Origin: Pirellulales bacterium
GTDB taxonomy: Bacteria; Planctomycetota; Planctomycetia; Pirellulales; UBA1268
Reading direction: 5' to 3'
Assembly: GCA_016776925.1 (NCBI GenBank)
Contig: JADHSL010000002.1
Coordinates: 1-64,000, forward strand
DNA length: 64,000 nucleotides
Part shown: positions 36,852 to 47,021 of the stretch, one piece after another
How positions within the stretch are numbered: position 1 is the stretch's first letter
How the letters are laid out: every line of letters starts with the position of its first letter
Translations under genes and position numbers: made by a program
Notes under the pieces: generated by a model
What the model was told of the DNA's origin: nothing
Databases searched by the model: none
What the model saw: the letters and a program-made list of their open reading frames with translations, nothing else

Positions 36852-38648
36852 TCACCCCAACAAACTTTCGAGTTCTTCAACTAACTCGCCAAACCTTGTA
36901 AGAGCCAGTCCCACTGGCTCAGGGGTCTCAAGATCTACACCAGCATCACGGAGCAAGTCGAGTGGCCATTTCGAGCACCCACCACGTAGGAATTGAAGAT
37001 ATGCGGCTAGTTCTTTTGGGCCACCTTCAGTGACACGCTTTGAGAGTGCGATGGATGCTGACAGCCCTGTTGCGTACTTATAAACATAAAAAGCTCGGTA
37101 AAAGTGAGGTATACGAAGACTCTCGAGCTCGAGTGCTTCATCAATGGCGAAGCCTGATCCAAAATAAGCAGTAAGTAGTTCTCGATAGATTGTTCGGATT
37201 TTTTCAAGTGTTAGCGGCTCACCGGATTCGACTGACGAGTGACTCATACGCTCAAACTCAGCAAACATGGTCTGTCGTATGATCGTTCCACGAATAGCAT
37301 CTATTTCTCGAGAAATAATTGCCGCTCGCTGCTTGGGTGAATGTGCCTTGGATAGAAGATGACGAGTAAGCAGTTGTTCATTGAACGTACTGGCTACTTC
37401 AGCAACGAATATCGTGTACCCAGCATATTGAAATGGCTGTGCATCAGCTGACAGCCGAGTATGCATTGAGTGACCGGCTTCGTGAGCCAAAGTGAAGACA
37501 TGCTCAATAACGTCTTCCTGAAAATTCATCAGAATATATGGATCAGAATCATATGTTCCTGAGCTAAAAGCACCCGACTGCTTACCAACATTTGGATATC
37601 GATCACACCATCGTCCTCTTAGACCAGCCTCAAGCTGATCACAGTATTCTGTCCCAAGTGGCTGAAGCGATGCAGTAATTTCTTGTATTGCTTCAGCCCA
37701 TGTGTGCTTTTGCTCAAGCTCAGGCACGAGCGGCACATAGCAGTCATAATGATGTATTTCATCGAGACCAAGTAGACGGCGACGTAACTCGTAATAGCGA
37801 TGGACAATCGGAAGATGTGCTCGCACCGCAGCAATTAACTGATCATAAACTGCAAGCGGAACATTGTCCGCAAATAATGCTGCCTCAACAGCTGATGGAT
37901 GGCATCGGACTTTTGCCGCATATGCGTCACGTTCATTCGAACCAGAAAGTGTCGCTGCTAGCGTGTTCGCATGGGACTCATATTGAGCATAGTATTGATG
38001 AAAAGCCGACTTCCGCACCTCTGGGACTGAATCATGCAGGAGCGTCGTAAAGGTTGCGTTTGAGAGCTCGAGTTCATTGCCCTTGCCGTCGGCAATAGTA
38101 CCAAACTTCATATCGGCATCGGTCAATTGACGGAAGACTTTTCCGGCAGTACCGGCAAAAGTACCTTGCATGGCCAGTATTCTTTCCTCTGGCTCAGAAA
38201 GAACATGAGGACGATTTCGAACCACCCGTTGGAGCATCAGACGAAATGGCTGGAGTACAGGCTCTTCGAGCCACCCCTCTAGGACAGATGCCTGTATCGC
38301 CATAATTTCTGGCTGCAAGAAACTGGCTAACTCTCCAGCTTTTGTAGCCGCATGCTGAAAACGTCCCATCATTCTTTGAGCAGGTGTTGCCGCAGTATCC
38401 TCACTCATGCGCAGATGAGCATATGTACCGAGCCGGTCAGCCTCACGATCTATCTCTAAGTCAAAAACAAGGCATTGAGCGAGTTTTTCAGCCGACTCAC
38501 CGAGTGTTCCAACGTAATCCCGAAAAAGTGGAATACGTTTTTCCCATTCGAGAAGTGCCTCATCCCACTCCGTATCAGAAGCAAAAAGACTTCTAAGATC
38601 CCATGTATCGCCCTCTCGAACATCTGTACGTTTCGGCAATGATTTCAT
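36852..38648 (-). CDS. pepF: Oligoendopeptidase F-like M3 metallopeptidase
   Basis: A 598-residue M3B-family zinc peptidase that cleaves medium-length oligopeptides in the cytoplasm. The zinc site is FTLAHEAGHSMHTRL (HExxH), with the third ligand in the downstream helix beginning FVAEVASTFNEQLL. Family segments AYAAKVRCHPSAVEAALFAD and KSAFHQYYAQYESHANTLAA are also visible. Length is about that of PepF (about 600). ATG at 38648 is preceded by AGGAAG at suitable spacing; the frame extends eight codons further to 38672 without a better start. It follows fabH after 30 bases on the same strand and may share its transcript. Confidence 0.93.
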   Translation of the reverse strand: MKSLPKRTDVREGDTWDLRSLFASDTEWDEALLEWEKRIPLFRDYVGTLGESAEKLAQCLVFDLEIDREADRLGTYAHLRMSEDTAATPAQRMMGRFQHAATKAGELASFLQPEIMAIQASVLEGWLEEPVLQPFRLMLQRVVRNRPHVLSEPEERILAMQGTFAGTAGKVFRQLTDADMKFGTIADGKGNELELSNATFTTLLHDSVPEVRKSAFHQYYAQYESHANTLAATLSGSNERDAYAAKVRCHPSAVEAALFADNVPLAVYDQLIAAVRAHLPIVHRYYELRRRLLGLDEIHHYDCYVPLVPELEQKHTWAEAIQEITASLQPLGTEYCDQLEAGLRGRWCDRYPNVGKQSGAFSSGTYDSDPYILMNFQEDVIEHVFTLAHEAGHSMHTRLSADAQPFQYAGYTIFVAEVASTFNEQLLTRHLLSKAHSPKQRAAIISREIDAIRGTIIRQTMFAEFERMSHSSVESGEPLTLEKIRTIYRELLTAYFGSGFAIDEALELESLRIPHFYRAFYVYKYATGLSASIALSKRVTEGGPKELAAYLQFLRGGCSKWPLDLLRDAGVDLETPEPVGLALTRFGELVEELESLLG

Positions 38649-38678
38649 TTTTCTTCCTACAAGAAGTTGCACATACGG

Positions 38679-39707
38679 TTAGAGTCTCCAAACACCACTA
38701 CCCCAAGCCAGACCACCACCAAAACCACAAATCAATACTGTACTGCCAGGACCTATCCGTCCAGCACGCCAGGCCTCATCGAGAGCAAGGGGAATAGATC
38801 CGCTCGAGGTATTTCCATATCGATCGAGATTGACGAGAAACTTGTCTTCCTTCAATCCAAGTGACGACCGAATACCGTCAATGATCCGAAGATTTGCCTG
38901 ATGCAGAATGAAGAGATCAATCGACTCAATCGGCACACCTGAGTGATCAACTACCTGCTGGACGTTTTCTTCAACAAGACGAATTGCCCATTTAAACACA
39001 GCCCGTCCATCCATTTGCATGTACTGTTCGCCAGCCGCAACACCCTCTACCGTCACTGGCTGCCGAGTGCCACTCATGGGACAGACGAGCAAATCAGATC
39101 CACGACCATCCGAACCAAGCGACCAGGCCAGCAAACCGGTATTGTGTTGATCTTCTTTTACTCGTTCCAAAAGAACAGCACCAGCACCATCGCCAAAGAG
39201 AGGCCAGGTTTTTATGTCCGTCGGGTCCACAACACGTGAATTCGTATCGACTCCGATAACCATCGCAAGATTACTTGACCCCGTCGCAAGAAATTGCCCG
39301 GCTGTTACGAGCCCATAAGCAAAGCCAGCACAGGCTGCTGTGACATCCATCGCCGGGGCGTTGAGACCGAGCTTTTCCTGAACAATACAAGCCGTGGAAG
39401 GAAGGCTCGTGTCAGGCGTAAATGTTCCAAGAACAAGAAGATCAACCTGGTCACGAACATCACCGCATGCAGCAAGTGCCCGTTCGGCTGCTTTAACAGC
39501 GAGGTCACTCGTTGCCATTCCAGGATCAACGTGCCGCCGCTCCTGTATACCCGACCGACTTAGAATCCATTCTGGATCACAGCCAAGATGCCCCAAATCC
39601 GCATTTGTTACAACTCGATCCGGAACGGCACTGCCTGATGAAAGAACACGAAAACCAAGGGCTCGACCGAATCGTGATGGCCGAGGAGAAGTAAGTATTT
39701 CGGACAT
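38679..39707 (-). CDS. fabH: 3-oxoacyl-ACP synthase III (KAS III)
   Basis: FabH condenses acetyl-CoA with malonyl-ACP to start fatty acid synthesis. The 342-residue thiolase-fold protein has the Cys-His-Asn triad: MDVTAACAGFAYG (Cys126), LFILHQANLRI and DRYGNTSSGSIPLALDEA. The C-terminal glycine-rich GFGGGLAWGS segment is also typical. Length and motifs fit FabH, though related KAS III enzymes serve other pathways, and no fab cluster is nearby. It lies between the DUF4340 protein gene upstream (75 bases) and pepF downstream (30 bases), all on the minus strand. Confidence 0.93.
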   Translation of the reverse strand: MSEILTSPRPSRFGRALGFRVLSSGSAVPDRVVTNADLGHLGCDPEWILSRSGIQERRHVDPGMATSDLAVKAAERALAACGDVRDQVDLLVLGTFTPDTSLPSTACIVQEKLGLNAPAMDVTAACAGFAYGLVTAGQFLATGSSNLAMVIGVDTNSRVVDPTDIKTWPLFGDGAGAVLLERVKEDQHNTGLLAWSLGSDGRGSDLLVCPMSGTRQPVTVEGVAAGEQYMQMDGRAVFKWAIRLVEENVQQVVDHSGVPIESIDLFILHQANLRIIDGIRSSLGLKEDKFLVNLDRYGNTSSGSIPLALDEAWRAGRIGPGSTVLICGFGGGLAWGSGVWRL

Positions 39708-39781
39708 CAGGTTCTCGTTGAAACAAGCTTCGGTGAAATGAATTATGAGCAGAAAAAGGAATTAGAACAACAATCTATCTC

Positions 39782-41497
39782 TTATTGAGTCAAAGGCCCG
39801 GTCGGTCCTGGTACGGCGTTACTTGCAGGCTCGGCCTTAGCCTTGATTACCGCCTCCCGATCAAGATGAATTTTCTTAAACTCTTCATCAGAAACAATGT
39901 AATACCAATCAGCGAAACGACCGTTGAGTTCTTCTACTCGCTTCTTACCATCAACTACTTTTTCATCATAGGATTCCTGCTTGCGACGGTTCTCGCGTTC
40001 CACTTGACGCCGAAATTCGATCGCCTTCTGCATCGCCGCCTCAGCCTCGTCAGCTTGCTTCAGAAGATCTGCTGCTGTTGTATTTTGGTCAGTCGAAGCC
40101 TTTTGGTCACCAGTCGCTTCTTTGTCAGCCTTCCCGTCCTGACTTTTTTCATCTTCCGGCTGTTCTCCAGAATCATCATTTTTCTCCTCGCCCTCCATTT
40201 TCTCATCCTCAGGTAGCGAAGGCAGTTCCGCAAGATCAGGCTGTTCCAACAAATCTTTATTAAACTGAGCCATAACAAGCAGGTATCGTGCAGCCGTCTC
40301 AGCTGACTCTTCAGCAGCATCGCCGTCCTCACCAGACCCTACTTGGCCGGGCTCAGAAACGGTTGTACCTGCACCGAAGCGCAGTACATACTCAACACCA
40401 TCTTTCATACCAATAACTGCCTGCCCCTCTGTTGAAAGAATGACCCCGGACGGCAATGGAAGAAAACCCCTTTGCTGCAAGGAAGACACAGCATCAACAT
40501 CATTCACAAAACTCTCGGCAGCCTTCAAGTCTGAACTAAGACCAGACGGCTTGCGTGCAACATCAATGATCTGCAAATCACCTAGGGCATTGCGAAGATC
40601 ATTGAGTTTTGTTGAGTCTATTTCCTCATCATCTTTTAACTTTTGAGAAACCGGTTCTGCAGCGTCTTCATCCGGAAATGTCTCAAGTGACGTCAATTGC
40701 CACGATGACTCTTTGTCATTGTAGGCCAACTGCATCTTTTCGTCGCGTTGCTGACGAACTTCAAGCCGGCCATCAGACTCAACAGCAGCGAGAGTATAGT
40801 TATCGAGTTCAACCGACCGAACATCCCATGGAGTCAACTTAAGCAAGTCTTTCTCAATCCAATCTCCAAAACGTGTTGTGAACTTTGACGTATCGAGTTC
40901 AACACGATAAACAGGATCTTGCCCTGCCTTGCGAACAAAACGAAGTCGCCGACTGCCACCACCTACCCCTGCCTGCTTATCCTCTTTCCCAATAACAAGT
41001 CGAGCGATCTTACTGCCGGAAGCATCCCGTATCTCAATCAATTGCCCAACACCAGTCATCCCAGGCTTGATCCTCTCCTGATCGGGCTCGATGACTCCGT
41101 ACACTTCGTGATCAGCTGCCCGCTCAGTCACAACATCAAGCAGCTTCAGGTCAACGAGTTCGGTAGCAGCGGCCGCCAGCTGATCCTTTGCATCAGCCGG
41201 ATAGTTCTGATGTGACGGCAACACCCACACACCACCAGCCTTAATCACTTTAAACGGGTAGAGGGTCGCCAACTCGTCGTCGTAACGAATGATCTCAAGA
41301 CTCGCTGCTTTCTCAGCATCTGTTAACGCAGGAAAGAGAACGCGTTCAACTGCGGGTTTCAATGTCGTTGGCTTGAACCGTGGCTGAACAGCCCAACCCA
41401 AAGCTAGCAACAACAATCCAGCGCCAAGAAAGACAGCTGTCCTACGCATTGCAGGATCACGCGTTTCACGTGTTTCTGAGACACTTTCCATGTTCAT
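39782..41497 (-). CDS. DUF4340-domain membrane-anchored protein
   Basis: A 571-residue protein with an N-terminal membrane anchor (residues about 17-37, TAVFLGAGLLLLALGWAVQP) and an extracytoplasmic body. DUF4340-type repeats appear as LYPFKVIKAGGVWVLPSHQ and later KESSWQLTSLETFPDEDA. Near the C-terminus a strongly acidic, Glu/Asp/Lys-rich stretch (about 430-500) leads into a predicted coiled coil (AAMQKAIEFRRQVERENRR). ATG at 41497 with an upstream GGAG site is preferred; the frame reaches 41671 only by running into the preceding gene. It follows the GldFG-like gene by 25 bases. In planctomycetes and Bacteroidetes such proteins accompany this ABC system; role unknown. Confidence 0.8.
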   Translation of the reverse strand: MNMESVSETRETRDPAMRRTAVFLGAGLLLLALGWAVQPRFKPTTLKPAVERVLFPALTDAEKAASLEIIRYDDELATLYPFKVIKAGGVWVLPSHQNYPADAKDQLAAAATELVDLKLLDVVTERAADHEVYGVIEPDQERIKPGMTGVGQLIEIRDASGSKIARLVIGKEDKQAGVGGGSRRLRFVRKAGQDPVYRVELDTSKFTTRFGDWIEKDLLKLTPWDVRSVELDNYTLAAVESDGRLEVRQQRDEKMQLAYNDKESSWQLTSLETFPDEDAAEPVSQKLKDDEEIDSTKLNDLRNALGDLQIIDVARKPSGLSSDLKAAESFVNDVDAVSSLQQRGFLPLPSGVILSTEGQAVIGMKDGVEYVLRFGAGTTVSEPGQVGSGEDGDAAEESAETAARYLLVMAQFNKDLLEQPDLAELPSLPEDEKMEGEEKNDDSGEQPEDEKSQDGKADKEATGDQKASTDQNTTAADLLKQADEAEAAMQKAIEFRRQVERENRRKQESYDEKVVDGKKRVEELNGRFADWYYIVSDEEFKKIHLDREAVIKAKAEPASNAVPGPTGPLTQ

Positions 41498-41522
41498 TTT
41501 TTCTTCTACTCCAAATAAAAAT

Positions 41523-44285
41523 CTACCTAAGGCGCGACTTTGCCACGCCCTCACGCTCTTGGGCTCGACGACGGAAAAAGACAAAGAAAGCAACAACAAG
41601 TGGTGGTATGGGCGGCAACATAACAGCCAGCCATTTTTGCCAATCCTGCTCTCGTCGTATTGTTGCCTCAAGAGACCGCTCCACCTGCTCTATTTCGGCA
41701 TCTCTCTTCCGTTTCAGTTGCTCAAGTTTTGTATCGAGCCTTCGTTGAGCTAACCGTTGGCGACTCGCCAACTGTTGCACCGCCTGCATGGCAGCCTGAC
41801 GATCTGTATTACCGCCTGACTCCATATCCTCGATCTTCTTTTCAAACTCTCCGACTTCTTTTTGCATCTCGGCATTCGCACCCTGCTCTGCTTTATCGAA
41901 CTCAGTGATATATTTTTGTCTTTGCATATCGGCCATCTCACGGGCATCCGCGACCGTATCCTCGATACGTTCAAGCGTTCGATGTTTTGGCTTTCGCTTT
42001 CGAATTTCAAGAAAACGCTCATCACCAGAAAGCGTGTCGAGCACGTTTAAAACGAAGGTCACATTATCAAAGTTAAGCCCAAAGACTTCATCGGGACGAT
42101 TCCTAAGGCCAAAAATCTGGGGACCCATGAGATCAATATCTGCAACAACAATGGCCCGGATCAACGTCGTGTCTCCGTCCGATGACTCTTTCTCACTCTC
42201 GGTCACACTCTGAGTTCCTGGCAATTCACGATCTACCGCTGCCGCGAGTACCATAGCTTGGCTACCTGGCTTTTCAAAGATTCTCAACTGACGCATATCT
42301 CCGCGATTTCCCAAAACCTGCTCGACTTCAATCGTGCCTGAACGCGTCCCGGTTATGACAAGTGGTGTCCATTCCAAATTCACTTTGTCATCCTTAGACA
42401 GTGCTCCTGGGAAAGGGAAAAGAACTTCTTGCAGCCCTCTTGTAATTGGATTTTCTTGATTAAAACTCCGAGATGCGCCACCATCCGCTTCACCCAATTC
42501 GGCATCAATAAAGACAAATTCGCTGGGTAGTTCCAATTTTGGATGAGGATTGTAATCCTGCCAGACAACATAGGGCGACGAGCCCATTTGCCCCATGAGC
42601 GGACGGCCACTTCCCGCGGCAAGCTCGAGCCCTAGTACATCCCAAAGTTGGCCAAGGTCGCCCTTGGGCTGATTTTGTTGCTGCATCATAGCCATTGGAC
42701 CACCGCCCCCACGACGCGGCTGAGATGTCCCCGGAACACTGTTCATTAAGACGGGTAACGGATCCTCAAAAATTGCCACCGGCTGACCAGAACGAACTGC
42801 AGCTACAAAATTATTCATCTGCTCTGGGCCCAGACTTGATGGCTGAACGACCATCAACACATCGTATGTTTCTGTAATAGGAGCAGCAGGGTCAACCTGG
42901 ACAACTTCGTACTGCTTCTCAAGTTCCTCGAGAACTGGCTGTCGAGGCCGCTGCTGACCACTGGCCATATCGAAGCCACCAAAAAGATCTGCATCTGTTG
43001 TCACCACTCCAAGACGCTTTCTCTTTTGCTCTGCTACCGTGCATATTGACCGAATCAATTCATACTCAACGGGAGTGCCCCGATCAAAAAATGGGACTAC
43101 AACTTTTTCAAGACCGCAGGTGAAGGCACAGCCAAGAAAAATATCTTCATCCCGAAACGCACCCCGCTCTCGAGAAAGAACCGTTACTGGCTCGATGCCA
43201 AATTGCTGGCTCGCCAAAGATGCTGCTTCTGTTTTTGTTTCGGTTTCTATGACATCAACACGCAGCTTCCCACCACTGAGCCGCTGAAACTGTCGCAACA
43301 TATTGAGAAGAGTAAGCCTTGTCTGAGTGTAGTCCTCGGGTACGGTTGGGCTTACGTAAGCGGTGACTTCAATAGCTTGCTCAGTATCTAAGCCTGCCAG
43401 AAGTTGCTTGGTATCGCCGGACAACGAACTGATCTGCTCAGCTGAAAGATCTCCTCTCACATCATACACACGAAATGCAAGCACGACTCCGAGAGCAGCA
43501 ACAGCAAGCCCGGCAGTTCGCACCACGAAATGAGTACCCATCCTTGCGCCATCTCGTCGGCCCGTCCAATGACGACGGCCTATCAGAACCATCGAGATAT
43601 AAAGGCATACTGTCACAATACCAAGAAAGTAGCCGATGGCTGAAAGGCTAACGATGCCACGGCCGAAATCAATGAAGTTCTCTGCGAGGCTCCAAGACCG
43701 AACGACCGATGCCAGCTTGGGCCCCATTACACTGCTTGCCTGATCGGCAACAACCAATGGTGCATTCAATGCCAAGCCAAGTATGAATGATACGGTCAGG
43801 TTACTTGTCAAGAAACTCGCGACCATACCGATTGCCAGCATAGCAAGGCCGACAAACCAATACCCGAGATAATTTGTCAGAAAGAGCCCCGGGTCAGGAC
43901 TACCCCAAATCTGCAAGACAACCAGATTGCACAGATATGAAAAAATGAGCGACACGGTATAAATGCCAACCGCCGAGAGATACTTTCCTACTACTACCTC
44001 AATATCACTCGCCGGCAAAGTTAGGATTAATTCGTCGGTCCCCTGCCGGCGTTCATCAGCCCAAACGCTCATTGTGATGGCCGGAATAAAAACAAGCAAG
44101 ATATATGGCAAATAGCGATTGAGTTGATCAAGGTTCGCAAGATTGGAGTTAAAAAATTCTGGTGGCCAAAATGCAGCAAGAGAGCCAAGCAGAACGAATA
44201 CACAAATAAAGACGTACCCGGTTGGATTCGAAAAATAAGAAACGAAATTTCGTTTAAAAACTGCATCGAGAACATACCACTTCAT
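41523..44285 (-). CDS. Fused GldF-GldG-like ABC transporter permease/auxiliary protein
   Basis: A 920-residue fusion. Residues 1-245 are an ABC-2-type permease like GldF, with about six membrane segments and SVWADERRQGTDELILTLPA between spans. The rest is a GldG-like region: a further anchor (FVVRTAGLAVAALGVVLAFR), a large extracytoplasmic domain containing LTLLNMLRQFQRLSGGKLRV and DVLMVVQPSSLGPEQMNNFV, a coiled coil (about 780-850) and a last membrane segment (LPPIPPLVVAFFVFF). In gliding Bacteroidetes the three Gld proteins form an ABC transporter; in non-gliding bacteria their role is unclear. ATG at 44285 is chosen with GAGGA upstream. It lies between the ATPase gene and the DUF4340 gene on one strand. 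Confidence 0.85.
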   Translation of the reverse strand: MKWYVLDAVFKRNFVSYFSNPTGYVFICVFVLLGSLAAFWPPEFFNSNLANLDQLNRYLPYILLVFIPAITMSVWADERRQGTDELILTLPASDIEVVVGKYLSAVGIYTVSLIFSYLCNLVVLQIWGSPDPGLFLTNYLGYWFVGLAMLAIGMVASFLTSNLTVSFILGLALNAPLVVADQASSVMGPKLASVVRSWSLAENFIDFGRGIVSLSAIGYFLGIVTVCLYISMVLIGRRHWTGRRDGARMGTHFVVRTAGLAVAALGVVLAFRVYDVRGDLSAEQISSLSGDTKQLLAGLDTEQAIEVTAYVSPTVPEDYTQTRLTLLNMLRQFQRLSGGKLRVDVIETETKTEAASLASQQFGIEPVTVLSRERGAFRDEDIFLGCAFTCGLEKVVVPFFDRGTPVEYELIRSICTVAEQKRKRLGVVTTDADLFGGFDMASGQQRPRQPVLEELEKQYEVVQVDPAAPITETYDVLMVVQPSSLGPEQMNNFVAAVRSGQPVAIFEDPLPVLMNSVPGTSQPRRGGGGPMAMMQQQNQPKGDLGQLWDVLGLELAAGSGRPLMGQMGSSPYVVWQDYNPHPKLELPSEFVFIDAELGEADGGASRSFNQENPITRGLQEVLFPFPGALSKDDKVNLEWTPLVITGTRSGTIEVEQVLGNRGDMRQLRIFEKPGSQAMVLAAAVDRELPGTQSVTESEKESSDGDTTLIRAIVVADIDLMGPQIFGLRNRPDEVFGLNFDNVTFVLNVLDTLSGDERFLEIRKRKPKHRTLERIEDTVADAREMADMQRQKYITEFDKAEQGANAEMQKEVGEFEKKIEDMESGGNTDRQAAMQAVQQLASRQRLAQRRLDTKLEQLKRKRDAEIEQVERSLEATIRREQDWQKWLAVMLPPIPPLVVAFFVFFRRRAQEREGVAKSRLR

Positions 44286-44432
44286 TGCCAACTAATTCCT
44301 CTCTCTACAAGTCAACGACAGCCCAGCATTGTAATTCTTAAAACATACCCCAAAGCACCGACTTCAGAATGAAGCACCCTGCTTTTAACAAGTCTTCCTC
44401 ACTGCAAATCAATGCACACTTCCATTTACATG

Positions 44433-45209
44433 TCATGACGCCCGTGTTAATTCATAAAAACGTTCATCAAGCCGCTCACCCCCAGCAGTCAGTTCTGACG
44501 GAGTACCATCGAACCGCATGCGACCCTCTGCAATGAGAATAACCCTATCGGCCATGGCTTCTACTTCCTGCAGAATATGAGTGGAAAGCAAAACTGTTTT
44601 CTCTTGCCCGAGTCTTCGAATCGTTTCTCTCACTTCACGGATCTGGTTTGGATCAAGCCCACTCGTGGGCTCGTCGAGAATCAAGACATCCGGCTCGTGC
44701 AAGAGAACCTGAGCCATACCAACACGCTGGCGATAACCTTTCGACAACTTGCCAATCGCTTTCCCGATAACACTGCCAAGTTCACACTGCTTCACTACCG
44801 CCTCAATTCGTTCTTCCCGATATGGTGACTTAAGCCCACGAGCAGCAGCGAAAAATTCAAGCAAAGTCCGCGGTGTCATATCAGGATAGAGCGGTCCATT
44901 TTCAGGCAGATACCCAAGTCTTTTTGATGCTGAAAGTCGATCAATAGACATGTCATACCCTGCAAGCATCGCTCGCCCTGCAGAAGGAGCAAGATAGCCA
45001 GTAAGCATCTTCATTGTTGTGCTTTTGCCGGCACCATTTGGCCCCAGGAAAGCGACGATCTCACCACGTGGAACACGAAACGAAATATCCTCCGCTGCAA
45101 TGAAACTCCCGTAGTACTTGCAAAGACCATTCGCTTCTATCATTGCGTCCGAAATACCCGAACCACTATCGCTTACATCCTTCGATGAATTACTGGTTGT
45201 TGCCGTCAT
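44433..45209 (-). CDS. ABC transporter ATP-binding protein (GldA-like)
   Basis: A 258-residue ATPase with intact motifs: Walker A GPNGAGKS (56-63), signature LSKGY (155-159), Walker B VLILDEP (175-181) and the switch His in LLSTHILQEVE. The first 25 residues are a polar extension. It is the obvious motor for the fused GldF-GldG permease encoded 147 bases downstream, forming with the DUF4340 protein one transport or envelope unit. The 147-base gap is long enough for an extra promoter, but I see none I trust. Confidence 0.9.
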   Translation of the reverse strand: MTATTSNSSKDVSDSGSGISDAMIEANGLCKYYGSFIAAEDISFRVPRGEIVAFLGPNGAGKSTTMKMLTGYLAPSAGRAMLAGYDMSIDRLSASKRLGYLPENGPLYPDMTPRTLLEFFAAARGLKSPYREERIEAVVKQCELGSVIGKAIGKLSKGYRQRVGMAQVLLHEPDVLILDEPTSGLDPNQIREVRETIRRLGQEKTVLLSTHILQEVEAMADRVILIAEGRMRFDGTPSELTAGGERLDERFYELTRAS

Positions 45210-45281
45210 ATCTCATACTCAATTCGGTCGTGTCAAACAGTTAATTTCTAGTTCCTCAATTGTCGTCATCGAGAAAAACTT

Positions 45282-47021
45282 CTACTTCGTTTCATTTTTA
45301 TCGATTCTCACTGGCAAACAATCCCCCGCTCCCGAAACCGCTGGGGAACCGGATTCGACAGCCGTCTGCCACGGATCAGACATTTCTCGTTGCCAGCAGA
45401 GATGCGCCCGCCAATCATCTGACGTCGCAGGATAGTCCGATCTTACATGAACACCTCGAGTTTCAGTTCGAGCTAAAGATGCGTAGATCATAAGCCTTCC
45501 TACCTCAAGAAGATTCTGTAACTGCCATCCCTGAGGCCCAGAAAATTGTCTGTGTAAAACATATCGACACCAGCTATCAACTGTTTGGAGAGCCTCCCGC
45601 AGCGATTCTCCTGATCGCTCAACACCTACATGTCGCCACATCAGACTTCGCAGAGAATTTCGAATATCAGAAAGATCCAGCGGCTCCCCTCCGGGAACAT
45701 CGGCTGGATCGACAGCATCTGCATGGGTAAGAAACGGAACTTCAAGATCGTTCTCATCCTTATTTCCTTTATCTGCTTTCTCCAGTTCCTGCGTTACTTG
45801 TTCACCCACACGGCTGCCAAAAACAAGACCCTCTAAAAGACTATTGCTAGCCAGTCGATTCGCACCATGTAAGCCACTCGAAGCAACCTCACCTGCCGCA
45901 AAAAGATGTGGAATCGATGTCTGGCCGTTTGCGTCTACAGCTACTCCACCAATCATGTAATGGGCCCCCGGACGAACAGGAATTCGATCCGTGGCAAGAT
46001 CCAGACCAAACTTTCGGCAAATTTTATCCATGCCCGGAAACCTTTGCCGCACCATCTTGCTTTCAAGATGAGAAAGATCGAGGTATACATTCGAATGTGA
46101 CGTGCGACGCATTACTTTTGTGATCGCCTGGGAAACAACATCACGAGGCGCTAGTTCAGCACGTGCATCGAATTCGGGCATGAATCGATGCCCATCACGA
46201 TCTACTAAATATGCTCCTGCGCCGCGCACTGCTTCGGTAATAAGACTTCGGCTACCGCCAGCAATGTAGAGTACCGTTGGGTGGAACTGCATGAACTCCA
46301 TGTCACGAACAACCGCACCCGCTCGCCACGCGAGTGCAATACCATCTCCACTAGCGCCCGCTGGATTTGTGGACTCACGAAATATCTGACCAGCTCCACC
46401 CGTTGCCAGAATAGTTTTTCTGGCCCAAATCATCGTCTTCCCACGCTGTGGATGCCACACAAGTGCGCCCCGACATACCCCTTTGTGAGTGACCAGATCG
46501 ATTGTGAAAGTCTCTGGCCAAACGTTAACATTTGGTGTGTTTATAGCTCGTTGAATAACAGCTCGCATCACTTCGCGGCCCGTAGCATCTCCAAGGGCAT
46601 GCACAATCCTGTGATGGCTATGCCCCCCTTCTTTACCAAGTTCAAGCTCCCCGTCCCGTTGGTCAAACTTGGTACCCCACTGAATCAACTCAGCAATTCG
46701 GGCTGGAGCCTCACGAATAATCGAGTCGACAATTTGAGGATTGCAGAGATCGCCACCAGCAGAAATTGTATCAGCGATATGGTTATCAAACCGATCGGCT
46801 GGATCAATGACACTCGCGATACCGCCCTGAGCCCATTGGCTTGATGAATCATCCAGATTATCTTTATTGATAACCAGTACTGAACGGCTTGCTTCGACGG
46901 CCAAAGCAGTCCGAAGCCCTGCAAGGCCTCCACCAAGTACAAGTACGTCGGTGAACCAATGAGGCACTTGCTTGCGATCAAAGGCAACTAAGTATCGGGG
47001 CCCAGCACATTCACTGCTCAT
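45282..47021 (-). CDS. nadB: L-aspartate oxidase
   Basis: NadB oxidises L-aspartate to iminoaspartate, the first step of de novo NAD synthesis, using FAD. The 579-residue protein has the FAD-binding motif VLVLGGGLAGLRTALAVE, SSSQWAQGGIASV, GGHSHHRIVHALGDATGRE, FMQFHPTVLYI, RPGAHYMIGGVAVDANG and HGANRLASNSLLEGLVFG, all as in NadB and the related fumarate reductase flavoproteins. The C-terminal helical domain is present. It overlaps the end of the DUF4175-like gene by 11 bases (ATG at 47021), suggesting coupled translation. nadA and nadC are not in the window. Confidence 0.94.
   Translation of the reverse strand: MSSECAGPRYLVAFDRKQVPHWFTDVLVLGGGLAGLRTALAVEASRSVLVINKDNLDDSSSQWAQGGIASVIDPADRFDNHIADTISAGGDLCNPQIVDSIIREAPARIAELIQWGTKFDQRDGELELGKEGGHSHHRIVHALGDATGREVMRAVIQRAINTPNVNVWPETFTIDLVTHKGVCRGALVWHPQRGKTMIWARKTILATGGAGQIFRESTNPAGASGDGIALAWRAGAVVRDMEFMQFHPTVLYIAGGSRSLITEAVRGAGAYLVDRDGHRFMPEFDARAELAPRDVVSQAITKVMRRTSHSNVYLDLSHLESKMVRQRFPGMDKICRKFGLDLATDRIPVRPGAHYMIGGVAVDANGQTSIPHLFAAGEVASSGLHGANRLASNSLLEGLVFGSRVGEQVTQELEKADKGNKDENDLEVPFLTHADAVDPADVPGGEPLDLSDIRNSLRSLMWRHVGVERSGESLREALQTVDSWCRYVLHRQFSGPQGWQLQNLLEVGRLMIYASLARTETRGVHVRSDYPATSDDWRAHLCWQREMSDPWQTAVESGSPAVSGAGDCLPVRIDKNETK

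Noticed and set aside
46281-46844. Plus-strand 187-codon frame
   Set aside because: Antisense to nadB, which is clearly coding; no family features.
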